NCBI GenBank assembly: GCA_011109175.1
Contig: RDEW01000007.1
Span: 1,560,236 to 1,624,235 of the forward strand
Source: Dicyema japonicum
Taxonomy: Eukaryota; Dicyemida; Rhombozoa; Dicyemidae
Reading direction: 5' to 3'
DNA: 64,000 nt
Of this stretch, positions 46,210 to 57,049 are shown one piece after another. Both the position numbers and the translations under genes were made by a program. The notes beneath the pieces are model-generated. The model did no database searches. It had not been told where the DNA came from and saw nothing but the letters and a program-made list of their open reading frames with translations. Position 1 is the first letter of the stretch, and every line of letters begins with the position of its first letter.

Positions 46210-47100
46210 ACGAAATTTTAATTTTTACTAAGATTTGAGTTTCAAATTTTTAATTTCAAAATTTTATTTATTTTGGTTAAAACATAAGTTAGTTAGTTGC
46301 CGCCTTCACTGCGTGGCTGTTCCCTCTCAGAATTGCGATCGAAATTCGCTCAAACAGCCAGCGGCGTTCACGGAGATCTCCAGTCATGAGGTGATCCGGT
46401 TACCAAGACATCCGAAAAACTCGAGTGTAGTTTCAAATTACTCTAGGAGTTCCTCAAGATCTTTTCCCTTATTTTGACAGCACTTTCACGAGAGCCATAA
46501 TACATATATCACCGCTTGTGCAGAACACGCACCTTTTTTTAGAGTCAAGAGCAGTTGTGATGATTAATCGTTTAAAGGGAGCAACGACATGCTCGTAGCT
46601 TCATTTTTCGTTCAATTCCGTCGAGTTCTTGTAGCCAATCCGGTTCTATAGTTGGGTATCTTCAACAACAACTTCACTAGTCAACCTAAGAAACATCGTA
46701 GATGCGTGGAACCTTGAGCCAGAATGGAAAAGTCTCTCAATTTTATCCGGCTCTTATAATGCTGAGTCGTCTTTTCCTGTTATAAGGAGAATTTTGATTT
46801 GCCGTTTCTCCTCCGTTTTTTCTTTACTCAGATCAATCGGTACATCATTTCCAAACTGACAAGCCAGCTCTATCCTTGCTTGGAAAATTTGATAACTTTA
46901 GTAATCTAGTTGATCGACATGGTTGTTAGTAAGAGATCTTTGGTGATCGACATCAGCGATTACTACTGAATAAGGTGGTTACGCAGGGTTCACGGCTAAT
47001 TCGTCTAATTAACAATTCATCAACATCAATTCGTCTAAATCTTCATGTTTGTCTAACAACAATTCGAAAGTGCTTCACGCATAAAAAGAATAGTTGAAAA
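46210..47100. repeat. Short repeats: 46280-46420 and 46486-46745
   Basis: 46280-46420 holds the repeat with gttagttgccgccttcactg and gcgtggctgttccctctcag. 46486-46745 carries, in minus orientation, a SINE whose tail (cactttcacgagagccataa) equals the LINE tail at 7090-7140, with a body containing catcgtagatgcgtggaacc as at 52965. Its tRNA-like head is absent or diverged. The rest is unassigned. Confidence 0.55.
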
Positions 47101-47104
47101 TTTT

Positions 47105-47590
47105 AGATTTGACAAGATAAAAGAAAATCTTACAGGAATAGCTCACGATATTTCTTTTTAAATATCTTGAATAAATGATTTAATTGGTAGGAAACATCAT
47201 TAAGAAGTGTACTCCGGTAAAATTCCTCTGAAGACACTTCCGGAGAGCAGTTGAGTCGCTGGCGGAAAATTCTAAGAGAATTCGCGAGATGTTGGAGACT
47301 GGGATCATCCAATTAGCGAGTTAACCTTCCTTCCTTGATGATCTTGGGGTTTTAAAATAAATATTAATAATGTGATATTTCAAGATAAAAAATACGACAG
47401 CCTCTCCACAAAATTATATGTACAGCCCGTTGTCTTCAAGAAAAGTGGAAGCTTCGGGCCTAAGAAAGTCTCTTTTCTAAGATCGCTTTGATCAATGATA
47501 TCGAAAGTGGGTGATGAGCGTCGGGAAGCCGAATGGCTGTTCAGAAAAATTTCGATGACAGTTTTCAAGGGAAACAGCCATTCCATCCTA
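47105..47590 (-). CDS. Possible two-exon gene piece, unidentified
   Basis: Two minus-strand frames, 47380-47586 (WLFPLKTVIEIFLNSHSASR, KETFLGPKLPLFLKTTGC) and 47130-47312 (HLANSLRIFRQRLN, LLNDVSYQLNHLFKIFKKKY), look like normal helical protein and are not LINE-like. No single GT-AG intron I could find joins them cleanly. A fragment of a gene is likely; family unknown. Confidence 0.3.
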
Positions 47591-47847
47591 TCAACTGGAT
47601 TATTTTGATTGTGTTGTTACGTAATAAGTTGTTTAATAAGCCAAAAAAGTTTCCTTAAATTTTTATTCACATTGGCAATGCTTTTCTTCACTAAGACATT
47701 TGTCGAAAGACTCAGTGATAAATAGCTACTCTCAACAAGAAGTCATTCCAAAACTATCTCTTAACAGTTGTCACGAGGCATTTGACTTTAAGTCCAATAA
47801 AATATAATTAATTAATAATAATTTAATAAATAAAATTTGAAAATATA

Positions 47848-48577
47848 ATGTCAGTACAGTGGACCTTAATAGCATTGATTTTGTATCTCCAAATAATAAT
47901 ATGCTCTATTCTTCTCATTCCAATTATTAGCCCAAAGAGGTTGTCATTATAAAACTATTAAAGGTGGAAGAATATCCTAACAAGTAAAATACTGAACACC
48001 GTCTTTTCTAAAGTGGCTTTTTATAAAGTCGTGTTTATCGCAATAAATGTGATATTACTGGCTGGTATTAAATGTATTTACAAAGATGCTATCTGGTCCA
48101 TCAGAAAGTCCAAATTTGACGAGACTGCTTCTCTGGAGTTGTCTGCTGTGGAATATGTCAAGCTTTTCCGTTCTCAGAGGAATTTGTACATTCTCATCTT
48201 TTCCATATTTCTTAATTTGTTTGATTGAGTTTAATTTTCAGTGTGATTTCCAGGCTCATCTCCACTTTGGTTGAATTTGGCAATCTTATCGTAAACCACG
48301 AGGCTTTGGTGAGTCAGGCCAAGTCGAACTCATCTGTGGGAATTATTACTAAGGTTTGTTATATACCAAAAATAATAGGATAAATCACTATCAGAGAAAG
48401 TTAAACGTGGTTGATAGTCTCATTAAGGTTTGTAGAGCTGAGGGATGAGACAGCTAATTGTGAGGCGATGAGGAAGCAGTTGGATGGACTCACTAGAGAG
48501 TTTGACAGACTTAATAATGAATTATCTGATGTCAGGGTTATTTATGATTATTATTTTAGAGACGTAATAAGGGTTAG
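47848..48577 (+). CDS. BCAP31: B-cell receptor-associated protein 31 (BAP31)
   Basis: ER membrane chaperone that sorts membrane proteins for exit, ERAD and apoptosis signalling. ATG at 47848: SVQWTLIALILYLQIIICSI first helix, then IPIISPKR (family motif PFISPKRW). The intron 47940-47963 (24 nt) falls inside that motif and restores R-WKNILTSKIL. Two more helices follow (FYKVVFIAINVILLAG; NLYILIFSIFLNLFVI), with VEYVKLFRSQRNLYI matching the FRAQRNLYI signature. Then NHEALVSQAKS, and, after 25- and 26-nt introns, a coiled coil ELRDETANCEAMRKQLDGLT, FDRLNNELSDVR. About 215 residues. It ends RRRNKG, so the KKxx retrieval signal of vertebrate BAP31 is absent. All five junctions are GT-AG and need no frame correction. 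Confidence 0.9.
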
Positions 48578-48644
48578 ATTTTAATGGTTAAATATTTGAA
48601 TTTATGTTAGTTTATGATTTCTAGAATATATAAAATTATTTAAG

Positions 48645-49060
48645 GCATCTTAGACGTCAATATCCCCCTCAGCAGACCTCCAAAGGGGTTATTTTACGTG
48701 TTCTTCGCCTTATGCTGTACAAAATGCGAAAAGAAGTACAAAATATCAAGAAGCAGTACATTGGGCCATGCCTTTCTTACGCATACGCTTCGTAGGATCC
48801 ATTCATTTCTTGGACAAATGCCATGGAGATCGAAACTAGCCAGAAAGGGTTTTCAAAGTGAGGATTCCTCCTCAACATCACTGGAGTCACTAATCCATAT
48901 GAACCGAAGGGAGTCAGTTTGACTTTTAAAAATCTGGTTATATTACCGACACCTGATTTCGAGGGTCTGAGGGAGAAGCATCGGGCAAATTACTTAGCAC
49001 ATCGTCAATTATCACACAAATAATCTACGAGTTAACAGCAAAAGACACTGGCTCGTTGTT
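48645..49060 (+). pseudogene. LINE family 1, 3' fragment
   Basis: Plus-strand frames give QYIGPCLSYAYAS, then ISWTNAMEIETSQK, matching the post-RT signature YIEPCFSYACASWGP..ISWTN of the other copies. Frameshifted, 5'-truncated. Confidence 0.55.
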
Positions 49061-49064
49061 AAGA

Positions 49065-50100
49065 ATATTTTTTTGGGTCATAAATTTTTTTCTATAAATG
49101 TATTCACATATTTTTGTCTTAGGATATCGGTTTCGTATGTCAAAACAGAAACTTTACAGTTCTACATTAAATGCAAATAAAACCTAAAAATAGCTTAATT
49201 ATGTCAAGTTGGATTTTGCATGAATTTTTTTAACTTTTTGGGGAAACGTAGGATAGATGGTGTCAAACATCCTTAAACAAGTCTTGTGATTTTTTACTGT
49301 TCAGCATATGCAAGGGAAAGTCGGATTATTATTAGCACTTTCACGAGAGCCATAATATTTATAGCCCCATGTGCAGCAAATAATATAAGTGAGAGTTAGC
49401 TTGCTCCTAGCTTTTAGTTCTTAGCCAGATGTCGGATTCTACATTAAATTCTAGATAGAAACTCTTGCGAGTAGATAGAAAATTCGTGAGAGGCTATCAT
49501 GACAGGTTACATGAAGTTTTATATCGGATCCCCTTAGAAAATTTTCCGGGATATTTTCTACCAAGACTTAACCTATTCAGTGGCATTCTTATTTGAAAGC
49601 TGCATTAGAAAAAGTAAAATTATAACTGATCAGTGATCACATATATTTTATTTTAATTTTCGAAGAATTAAAATCAATCCGATAAAATTTTGACTTAATT
49701 GACCTAAAAATTAAATTTTTACCAAAATTGGCATTGACCCAATTTTTAGACTTTATAATATTATTTTTGACTGAAACTACATATTTGAAATTTTAAAAAA
49801 TTAGATACCTCGGAACTTTCGGAGTCTCGTTCTACGATTTCTTCGTGAAACTCGGAAACCTAATCTAATCTAGCTCAGGGGAGCTTTGTGAACGATGGTG
49901 GCTATCTGAGAGGATTTCCCCTACAATCCAGAGAGAAAATAGCCACGCAGTTATGACTGCGGCCCTCTAACTCCATTTTTTCTTGGTCAGTAAATATTCA
50001 AAAGAACATGAGAATTTTTGACTTTATTGACAAAATCGCCCTACTTTTATCAAAATAAAACTAAAATAACTCAAAACCCATTAAATTTATTAGAATCTAT
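49065..50100. other. Intergenic; SINE tail fragment at 49333-49470
   Basis: 49333-49470 shows the shared LINE/SINE tail in minus orientation (gcactttcacgagagccata, tagccccatgtgcagc). 49925-49985 is the inverse of the repeat at 46290 (agccacgcagttatgactgc). The remainder is AT-rich. Confidence 0.45.
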
Positions 50101-50102
50101 AA

Positions 50103-51322
50103 TTATTTTTTTCGTTTTCTGAGAGTTCCCTTTTTAGAAGAAATATTATCTTCAGATTTAGCAGACGGAATCTCCTGTCCACCTTTATGGTGCTACAAAT
50201 CACGACCAAACCAACCCCCTTAGTTAAACACCGCCCCACAAGTGATGAGAGAGTGTAATAAACCAGAATAAGTTGACTCATCAGTAATAATGCTAGAAGA
50301 AACAACCGAAGAGAAACAAATGAAGAGACTCCCAACCCATATTTACTACAATAATATAAAAAATAACTAAATGGAGACGACAGCAAACAAAACGAACGAA
50401 GAGCAAACGGCGAATGACACAAAATACCACAAGGCACAACTAAACATTATTGATGCTACAACAAGAAGGCAGAACAAAGTCCCTTATAACGGACGTCCAA
50501 GGAGAAGCTCAAATTCCCGAGAAATTGTTCGAACCCATGAACTACCAAGAAAAGAGCTAAAACAGTAAAACAGCTTAAAATAAGACGAAACCAAACTTGT
50601 CAAGTTGAGCAATCCCAATGGTAACAATATACAAGCTCAAATATCCGACCTGTTTGAACACAAAATCCTAAAATACAAACCAACAGGACCCTTTGGACTC
50701 TGAGTAAGTAAATCATGAGAAAATGGTGCAAATAATATGAGATCTGCAAATAACAAGTGCCACCAACCTGAAGGTGGATGAACAATTTAATATAGAAATT
50801 TGTATGTAACTCCTCATCCCCTTTAACAAAGTCATAAATAACCCCCAAGTCAATATTATGACCGAATCTCTACCAATAATACTAACATAACCTGAATAAG
50901 AGAGTAAACCCCAAAACCGACGGAGGACATATAAAAGATGGTATAATGAATGGACATTGTGATTTCAAACAGTTTAGTCCTCGAGTAAGCAGTGTGACGA
51001 GTAATAAACTAGTGATATATACAAGAGGTACATTGACAATGTAATGCTGAATGTTAACACTGACGAGAACCCAACAGGAGGCATAGAATAGTATATTGGC
51101 AATATCATGAATACTATTACTAAATACTTCATTATTGGGAGTAAGAAACACAAATTTGGCACAAAATTCTTGAGCGGGCTTATATTGATAAATCAATCAT
51201 ACTGGGAACATTAAGCCTAAGATAAGGAGAGTCGGCACTGAACCGAATATGTCTTCAGCATTCTGCCGAATAAATTCATGGCTCGGAAATTTGGCGTTTT
51301 TCTTACTTGGCTTTTTGAGCAT
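50103..51322 (-). CDS. TRAM1: Translocation-associated membrane protein (TRAM)
   Basis: Multi-spanning ER protein beside the Sec61 channel that helps insertion of nascent chains. ATG at 51322: LKKPSKKN...SHEFIRQNAEDIFGS (family: SHEFVLQNHADI), then LILGLMFP, an intron at 51179-51202 (24 nt), PAQEFCAKFVFLTPNNEVFS, SIHDIANILFYASCWVLVSV, HYTIFYMSSVGFGVYSLIQ, GVIYDFVKGDEELHTNFYIK (compare RAYPHNLMTFQMKFFYISQ), VGYLSLYIVTIGIAQLDKFG (the TLC-domain helix), VVHGFEQFLGNLSFS and a C-terminal helix with IPSAKSEDNISSKKGTLRKR, a basic tail like human TRAM1. Stop at 50103. All introns 20-27 nt. One frame shift lies in the TLC domain near 50670. About 340 residues. TRAM1 versus TRAM2 is not separable here. 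Confidence 0.85.
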
Positions 51323-51463
51323 GCAGAACACACGTTAAAATTATTTTAAAATACACATCATTTCTATTTTAAATATTATTAATTATTTTTACTATTAAAA
51401 TATTTTTTAATATTATAATTAATATTTATTGAATCCCTGTCCTATGACACTACAGTAGAATCT

Positions 51464-51803
51464 CTAACTTTCGCCATTTTGCCGCGTGGCGCCATGTGGT
51501 GCTGCTTGGTTAATTGGTTTAAATTTTCTGTTTGCTTGTCTGTTCCTCCTCTCTCTTCCTAATAGAGTGGCGTCATGTGATCCACCTGTCTAGGTGACGC
51601 CCAGTGTCAGGCCGGCATGAAAAAGGATCATTTGCTCTTCCCCACTCTACTGGAGGGGTTTCCACAACTGCATGTAATGGAGGTTTTACCCTTTATGCTG
51701 ATTCCGGATGGACTCTGTTTCTGTAAAAGTGGAAACTGGATACACTTAATTAGTTGGTTACTTGAACTTCTTTCTCGGTGTATCCGGGGTTAATAAATAA
51801 ATA
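51464..51803 (+). repeat. SINE-A, reference full-length copy
   Basis: The most complete copy. Head gcgtggcgccatgtggtgct, body with ctcctctctcttcctaatag, ggcgtcatgtgatccacctg, gtcaggccggcatgaaaaag, ctactggaggggtttccaca, ggactctgtttctgtaaaag, and the end gtatccggggttaataaata. It begins just after a pogo-like terminal sequence (cagtagaatctctaactttc at about 51464), into which it may be inserted. Other copies are at 977, 3821, 18640, 30560, 32735, 33150, 38937, 52380 and 61258. Confidence 0.8.
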
Positions 51804-51804
51804 A

Positions 51805-52714
51805 TAAACAGTAGAACTTCTCAAATCCGGTGTTTTTCTAATCCACCGCCTCTTGAATCTGTCATTGCTATCGTTTCATTGCGACTACCAAGTGACAATT
51901 ATTTCATTGGTTATGACCTGAGATGGAGTTCTCTCTCAATGCTTCAAGAGTTATTATTATTACCCCAAGATCGCCGGGTTAAAAGGAAAGAAAGTTCCTA
52001 ACTAAATGATCCCAGACTAAAATGGTGGAGGTCCTATCCTAAGTTGACATGTTTGCTTGATGACTCCAGAAAAGATATGGAGCTATCTCCTATCTTTGGT
52101 GATTTTTGAGGTATTTGCTGATGGCTTTATCTAAAGGGGATGTATGGTTGAGTAGCTGCTTTCATCAACTTCTGTTGTTCTATCAAAACTGCCTTTAAAA
52201 ATTATACGGATGAGTTATCTTTAAATGAAGCAACGAGGACATACATCAAAGAGAAAAAAAAGAGGGGGTAACATACCCTAAATTAAGTATATGATCACTG
52301 ACTGACAAGGTAGAAGCCAACACCTGCAACTAAATCGTCGTTCGATTAGTGCCGTCGCCGAGTCGCGATTAGATGTGTGTAAAAGGCTTCAGTTGATCCA
52401 CCTGCCTCATGAGACGCCCAAAGCCTGGTCCGGCATCAAAAAATCTATTTTTTTCCTACTCTACCGGAAGGGATTCCTCAATGAAAGGATGCATCCTTCT
52501 CCAACCGGGGGAACTGGACAAAACCTGTTTAAGGTATATCCAGGGTTATTAAAATAAACATTTTGTCAATCCGTGTGGAATCTTAAGAAAGTACTCGACT
52601 AGCGTGTCGGCCCACATAAGAGATCGTAATACCATTTAGTATCTTTTTATATTTAAAGTCCAAGCCACAGACTCGTAAGCTACTCCACAATTTGATGTAC
52701 TAACGAAATGGCTG
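51805..52714. other. Transposon debris
   Basis: At 51815 a pogo-like terminal repeat (cagtagaacttctcaaatcc) follows the SINE-A tail. 51940-51990 resembles the complement of the LINE end at 10745. 52380-52550 is a SINE-A/SINE-E mosaic (ccaaagcctggtccggcatc; ggtatatccagggttatt). No gene seen. Confidence 0.4.
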
Positions 52715-52717
52715 CAG

Positions 52718-53262
52718 GCGCCATGTGGTGCTATCTGGCTAATAATATTAATAGCCTTTTCACGAGAGCCATAATATTTATAGCTCCGCATAGGCAGGAC
52801 ACACACTTTATTTAAGTAAAGAACAGTAAATTTTAACTAATCGTAGAACCAAGGAATAATCTTCACTTCTTTTTTCTTGTGTGTGGGACCTTTCTAGACA
52901 ATCCAGTTCCGCAGTGAGTATCCACTGATGACGGAGTCACTCGTCAAACCCTTTTGGCATCGTAGATGCGTGGAACCTTCCACCAGGTGAACAGCAGCGA
53001 GAATCGAACCCGTAACCTAAGTCACTTTAGCCCGACACCTAACTACTATGCCACGGTGCTATCTGGCTAGTGTGTGAAAAATTATTTTCGCTCCCTTTGA
53101 TGACGTCATTGGATCCACCTTACTGAGGAAACGCCCAATGCCTGGCCGGCATCAAGAGGATCCACTACTCTTTCCCGAGGGACAATGTCGTTACCTGGAG
53201 ACAAGTTCTGGAACGCTGGAACTAGTCAAGATCAGAGTTTAGTTTTGTTTTTTTTAATTATT
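52718..53262 (+). repeat. SINE-E, interrupted by a tRNA-SINE
   Basis: Left part 52718-52741 (ggcgccatgtggtgctatct) and right part 53055-53262 (ggcctggccggcatcaagag-like block, cgagggacaatgtcg, gttacctggagacaag, ctggaacgctggaac) form one element around the insertion 52742-53054. It shares its first about 27 bases with SINE-A, but its middle and tail differ. Confidence 0.75.
52742..53054 (-). mobile_element. tRNA-derived SINE, full length with 15-bp TSD
   Basis: Minus strand. The 5' end at 53054 begins GTGGCATAGTAGTTAGG (A-box) and continues to GGGTTCGATTCTC (B-box, about 53000-53010), so the head is a tRNA relative, about 73 nt. The body includes ctacgatgccaaaagg-type sequence; the 3' tail (gctataaatattatggctct, cgtgaaaaggc) equals the 3' end of the LINE at 6510-7155 and is followed by a short TAA-rich end. 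It is flanked by a perfect 15-bp duplication GGTGCTATCTGGCTA at 52727-52741 and 53055-53069, which is SINE-E sequence. This shows retrotransposition and a complete copy. Confidence 0.88.
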
Positions 53263-54140
53263 TTAATTTAATTAAAATAATTTTAATTGTAAAAATTGTT
53301 AAATTAAAAAAAAAAAAAAAAAATTAATTAAAGAAAAAAATAACTTAAAAAATTTAAATGCTCATTGTCGGCGTGATTTCTTTAGATTCTATTCCTCATC
53401 TTTCTTAGATTTTTTTTCAAATTACTCCCACACGATTGAATTCGCGGTTTAAATATTTTTAAAAATGTTATACTTTAATATAACATCATTGATCAGCCAC
53501 AGAAAACTGCTGGCTTCCGTATGTACCGAAGTAGATTTGCGCATCTATCAATCTTCTCAAAGGAAGAACGGCGAAGATACAAGAGAGTAGTTGAAACCTA
53601 GGAGGAATACCGGAAGTTTCATTACCTGAGTCCTGGAGGATATCGGGATCACTTAATCAGTGATTGACTCAACTCATATGCTAGAAAGTAATTAACACCT
53701 TCTCTTTGCGTTCTTGGAGTTATTACTACTATGCACTCTCGAAAAGTCATAAATTAAGTTTTCCTTGTGCTACGTTCAGTATCCTACCACACATACCTTC
53801 CATGGTACCCCATGTAGTAATTTCCTATTTTGCTATTTTGTCTCCTATAGACAACATATGGATAGCTTGCATCGTTCCAGGTCTCGTGGGAGTTGAAGTT
53901 TTTTATACATAGGACTGAGTTCTCTGGCATTTAGGATGCCAAGGGCTGGTAGATATCAAACATTTATTTTTACTATTTATTTAAGACCAATAATCACCGA
54001 TAAAATAAAAGAAAATGAATGGTCGTCAGATGATCCTGGTTTTTTTATCATCCGTTTATCTTTCAGTTGTCTCCCGAGAACCGATGCACTTCCTGTACGT
54101 ACGGGAGGCTTCACTGGATTTCGGAGATGGCAATCGGTTC
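53262..54140. other. AT-rich and LINE-like remnants
   Basis: 53270-53345 is almost pure A/T. 53500-53720 carries a LINE-like 3' end (gatatcgggatcacttaatc, gcgttcttggagttattact). No gene recognised. Confidence 0.35.
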
Positions 54141-54149
54141 CTCTGTCTG

Positions 54150-56060
54150 TGCCCCATGCCGCACAGCAGTAGTTGATTGTCGGCTGTATGTATTGCGCAT
54201 AAAGGTGACTTAGTGTTTAGTAAAAAGTAGTATCCAAGAAATATTTTTTACAAAATTTAGTTTTCGTTGGAGAGGAAACATCGTTGCTGACATGTTTGTT
54301 GAAAATCATAAGGGGGTCGTATGTGATCCCCAGTATTTTGGTAGAATTAGTGGAGGGGATTGACATTCCGTTAAGGGTAAAAAACAGAACAGCTCAGGTT
54401 GTCGAGTATTCTGTGTGAATGCACTGGTCTCTTGTTGCAGGAGTATGTCGTCAGCACAAGCGAGGATCAAAGTGTTGTTGCTGCTATGGGAAGGTATATC
54501 GCTCATAAAGAGGTTGAAGAGAATGGGCGACAGTGGATCCCCGTGGGACTCTCATTTGGTAAAATGTAGCGACAGAAAATGTGAAATTACTCTTTCTCTT
54601 TGTCCATTGAGAAAGTTTGCAAGCTAAATTTTCAAATCGTTTGGAATGTTAAGCCAAAAATCCAAAAATCTTCATAGTAGTAATATAAGAGATATTGATC
54701 TAAAGAGGCCAGTGGGTCCTTCGGTCGTCCTGGTTTTAAAATTGGTAGTATGTCAGATAATTTCCATAGGGTTGGAATGGAGTTCCTGCTGATGGAGAAG
54801 TTGAAAATTCGAGTGAGGACCATGATAGCATAAGGGCCTATCTTCTTATACTATTGTAGGGATTCCATCTAGACCGCTGGAGTCAGACGATTTTTGGTTT
54901 CGAATCGTCTTCCACACGTCATCCATAGAAAGATTGTGTGGTTTGATTGAAGAAATGGAAGGACCCTCAATTTTCTGGCGAGGGATAAAACTCACGGAAG
55001 AATGAACCATCATGATCTTGTTTAAAAAGTTCCTGTTCTTCAAGTCTTCGGAATGAGACGTCCTCACAGAGTCGGTGAAGCCGCGAATTCCACATCATCG
55101 TGAGGGAGGACTCTTTGTTTAGGGTGGACAAAAGGTTATTCCAGGACCTTACCTGTTTCATCTTGGCCTTGTTTTTTTGATCTCTCCCCAAGACACGAAC
55201 CCTCACCCTGGTTTCCCAAGATTGAATCTACACCTTTTAAGAAAATTCTTTCCTTCTTAAATGAATCGGTTACGCGGAAAGCCTCTTCGTGGCTTCCTTT
55301 TGATAAAAGTCGTCATACCCTCACGCACTAGACAATTGAAGTAGTATAATGCGTTATCGAGGGGGTTGAACTTGTTTGTGTCAAAACCATTTAAGTTGTA
55401 GTAGACTAAGTATGAAAAAAATTTCCAGTCGATGTTTTTGTAGTCTGGGGGTAAGATAGGCTTTCATTCGAAGGACACTTCCTTCGAAAGTAATGGGAAG
55501 GGAGTTATGGTCACTGGCAGTGTCGTATAACACTCACCAATTGGTTAGAGAGGCGAGCGTGAGATCAAGGGAGGACGTCCTGTCATTTGCTCTGTAAGGA
55601 GTCCTTGTATTGAATATAGGGTTGTTTAATATCCCAAGATTATTCAGCTTCGATAGAAATTGGATTCCCCTGGCGTCTTTCGGCTGGTTTTTGAACCACA
55701 TCGGATGCTTTGCGTTCAGGTCTCCACATAACAACAGGTTATTGGTATGGTCGACATCTGGCAGTGAAAAACTGAATCTTTTGAGCAGGAACTGGGAGGG
55801 GATACATACATGTTCAATTTGGTGAGGAATCTAATTTTTGTTGAGATTGTGATGCATTCAACGGGAGAGGGAAGGTGGATATGTACTTTTTCCGTGAAAG
55901 AGATGTCCTTCTTGATTAGTGTAATGACTCTACAACCACGGCACGTCGAATAATGTTGTAGCCTGGGAAGGCTCTGGAGGAAGAAAGTATTGTTTCTCGA
56001 AGTAGACAAAAGTCACTTGTGCAAGAGAGACACGCCACCACCTCAAATAAAAAAAGTTAA
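54150..56060 (-). mobile_element. LINE with endonuclease and RT, 3'-truncated copy
   Basis: Minus strand, 5' end near 56050. 55716-56009 reads CRGCRVITLIKKDISF, and 55534-55734 LCGDLNAKHPMWFKN, the APE-type endonuclease GDxNxxH motif, then TSSLDLTLAS. 54846-55067 gives LSMDDVWKTIRNQKSSDSSG; 54632-54823 NSIPTLWKLSDILPILKPGR, the RT lead-in; 54306-54506 the ACADDIL box. Order endonuclease then RT is that of jockey/CR1 elements. Frames are broken, and the post-RT part is missing. It is the only copy here with the endonuclease, flanked by SINE-E copies in opposite orientation. Confidence 0.7.
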
Positions 56061-56099
56061 TTAGAAGAATTAAAATTATTCCTAAGATCAAGGGTAAGC

Positions 56100-56325
56100 A
56101 AACTAACTAATTCCTTGATCCTGACTAGTTCCAGCGTTCCAGATCTTGTCTCCAGGTAACGATATTGTCCCCCGGGGAAAGAATAGTTAGATCCTCTTGA
56201 TGCCGGCCAGGCATTGGAAGTCACCTCAGTAAGGTGGATCCAATGACGTTATTGGAGGGAAGGTAAATAATTTTTGACCAACTATCAACATAGCACCACA
56301 TGGCGCCACGCGACCACTAAAAAAA
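56100..56325 (-). repeat. SINE-E copy, inverted
   Basis: Reverse complement of the 53055-53262 element: gttccagcgttccagatctt, gtctccaggtaacg, ccggggaaagaatag, ggccaggcattggaag, cagtaaggtggatccaatga, and the head ending accacatggcgcc. Closely similar over about 200 bases to its inverted partner 2.9 kb away. Confidence 0.75.
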
Positions 56326-56408
56326 TAAAATAAATAAAAAAAGACATAATAAATAAAAATTGATTTTCTTTTGCAAACTGAGTTTAGTATTATTAGTTTT
56401 AAATAATT

Positions 56409-57044
56409 TTAACAGCAAGATTTTCGAAAATTTTTTATCTTTAAAGTTAATGGATCTCCTTTGTTATCGAACTTTTCATTAGTCGAGGATATTTTTTCAA
56501 ATTCAGTTACTTTGATTAATATTGGATATTACAAATTTGATGAAACACGTTTTCAATGTTTACTCCATTTTTATACGAGGTTTCTGTGAAAATCAAAGAG
56601 TTTTCCTTCGCAAACTGATTTACCTCCTCAAAATCAACGACTCTGTCTTCCAAATCAGACTTGTTCCCCACCAAAGCTAAAATAGGGTTTTTAATTTCCC
56701 GCTTAACCCACTCTAACAACCATTGGATATGTGTAATAGACATTTCTTTAGTGATGTCATACACGAAGATTGCAGCATTTGCTCCTCTCCAATATATTGG
56801 AAGCATACAACGATACTTTTCTTGGCCTGCAGTGTCCCATATGTTTATCTTGATCACATTTCCATTTTTTGTGATAATTTTCTGATAAAACTCGGCTAAG
56901 ATAAATGCTACTACCACCTCCTATAGTTGGCGTTGTCTCATAGACGTGAAATTTGTGGACATAATATCTCACTATAGATGTCTTCCCAACCCCTGATTCT
57001 CCCAGCATCACAATCTTAAGACTTTTCACGTTTTGTTGAGTCAT
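56409..57044 (-). CDS. Rab small GTPase, Rab5/22-like
   Basis: Membrane-traffic switch. Start ATG 57044 (MTQQNVKSLKIVML). P-loop GESGVGKTS, effector TPTIGAEFYQ after an intron at 56896-56917 (22 nt), WDTAGQEKY (switch II), GNKSDL, ETSYKN (family ETSAK). A last 23-nt intron (56510-56532) continues the frame to LTEFEKISS...NFRKSCC and the stop at 56409, giving the double-Cys geranylgeranylation signal. If that intron is missed, the protein ends at NIQY without a lipid anchor. About 196 residues. The effector and YDITKE block resemble Rab5/Rab22/Rab31, which act on endosomes; other Rabs are not excluded. No frame breaks. Confidence 0.9.
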
Positions 57045-57049
57045 TGCTA

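Noticed and set aside
50371-50568. Plus-strand 65-codon frame (Thr/Arg/Asn-rich)
   Set aside because: Antisense shadow of the TRAM gene.
52985-53054. A functional tRNA gene
   Set aside because: A and B boxes are present, but the anticodon arm is poorly paired and the segment is the head of a SINE with target duplications, so it is a tRNA-derived repeat.
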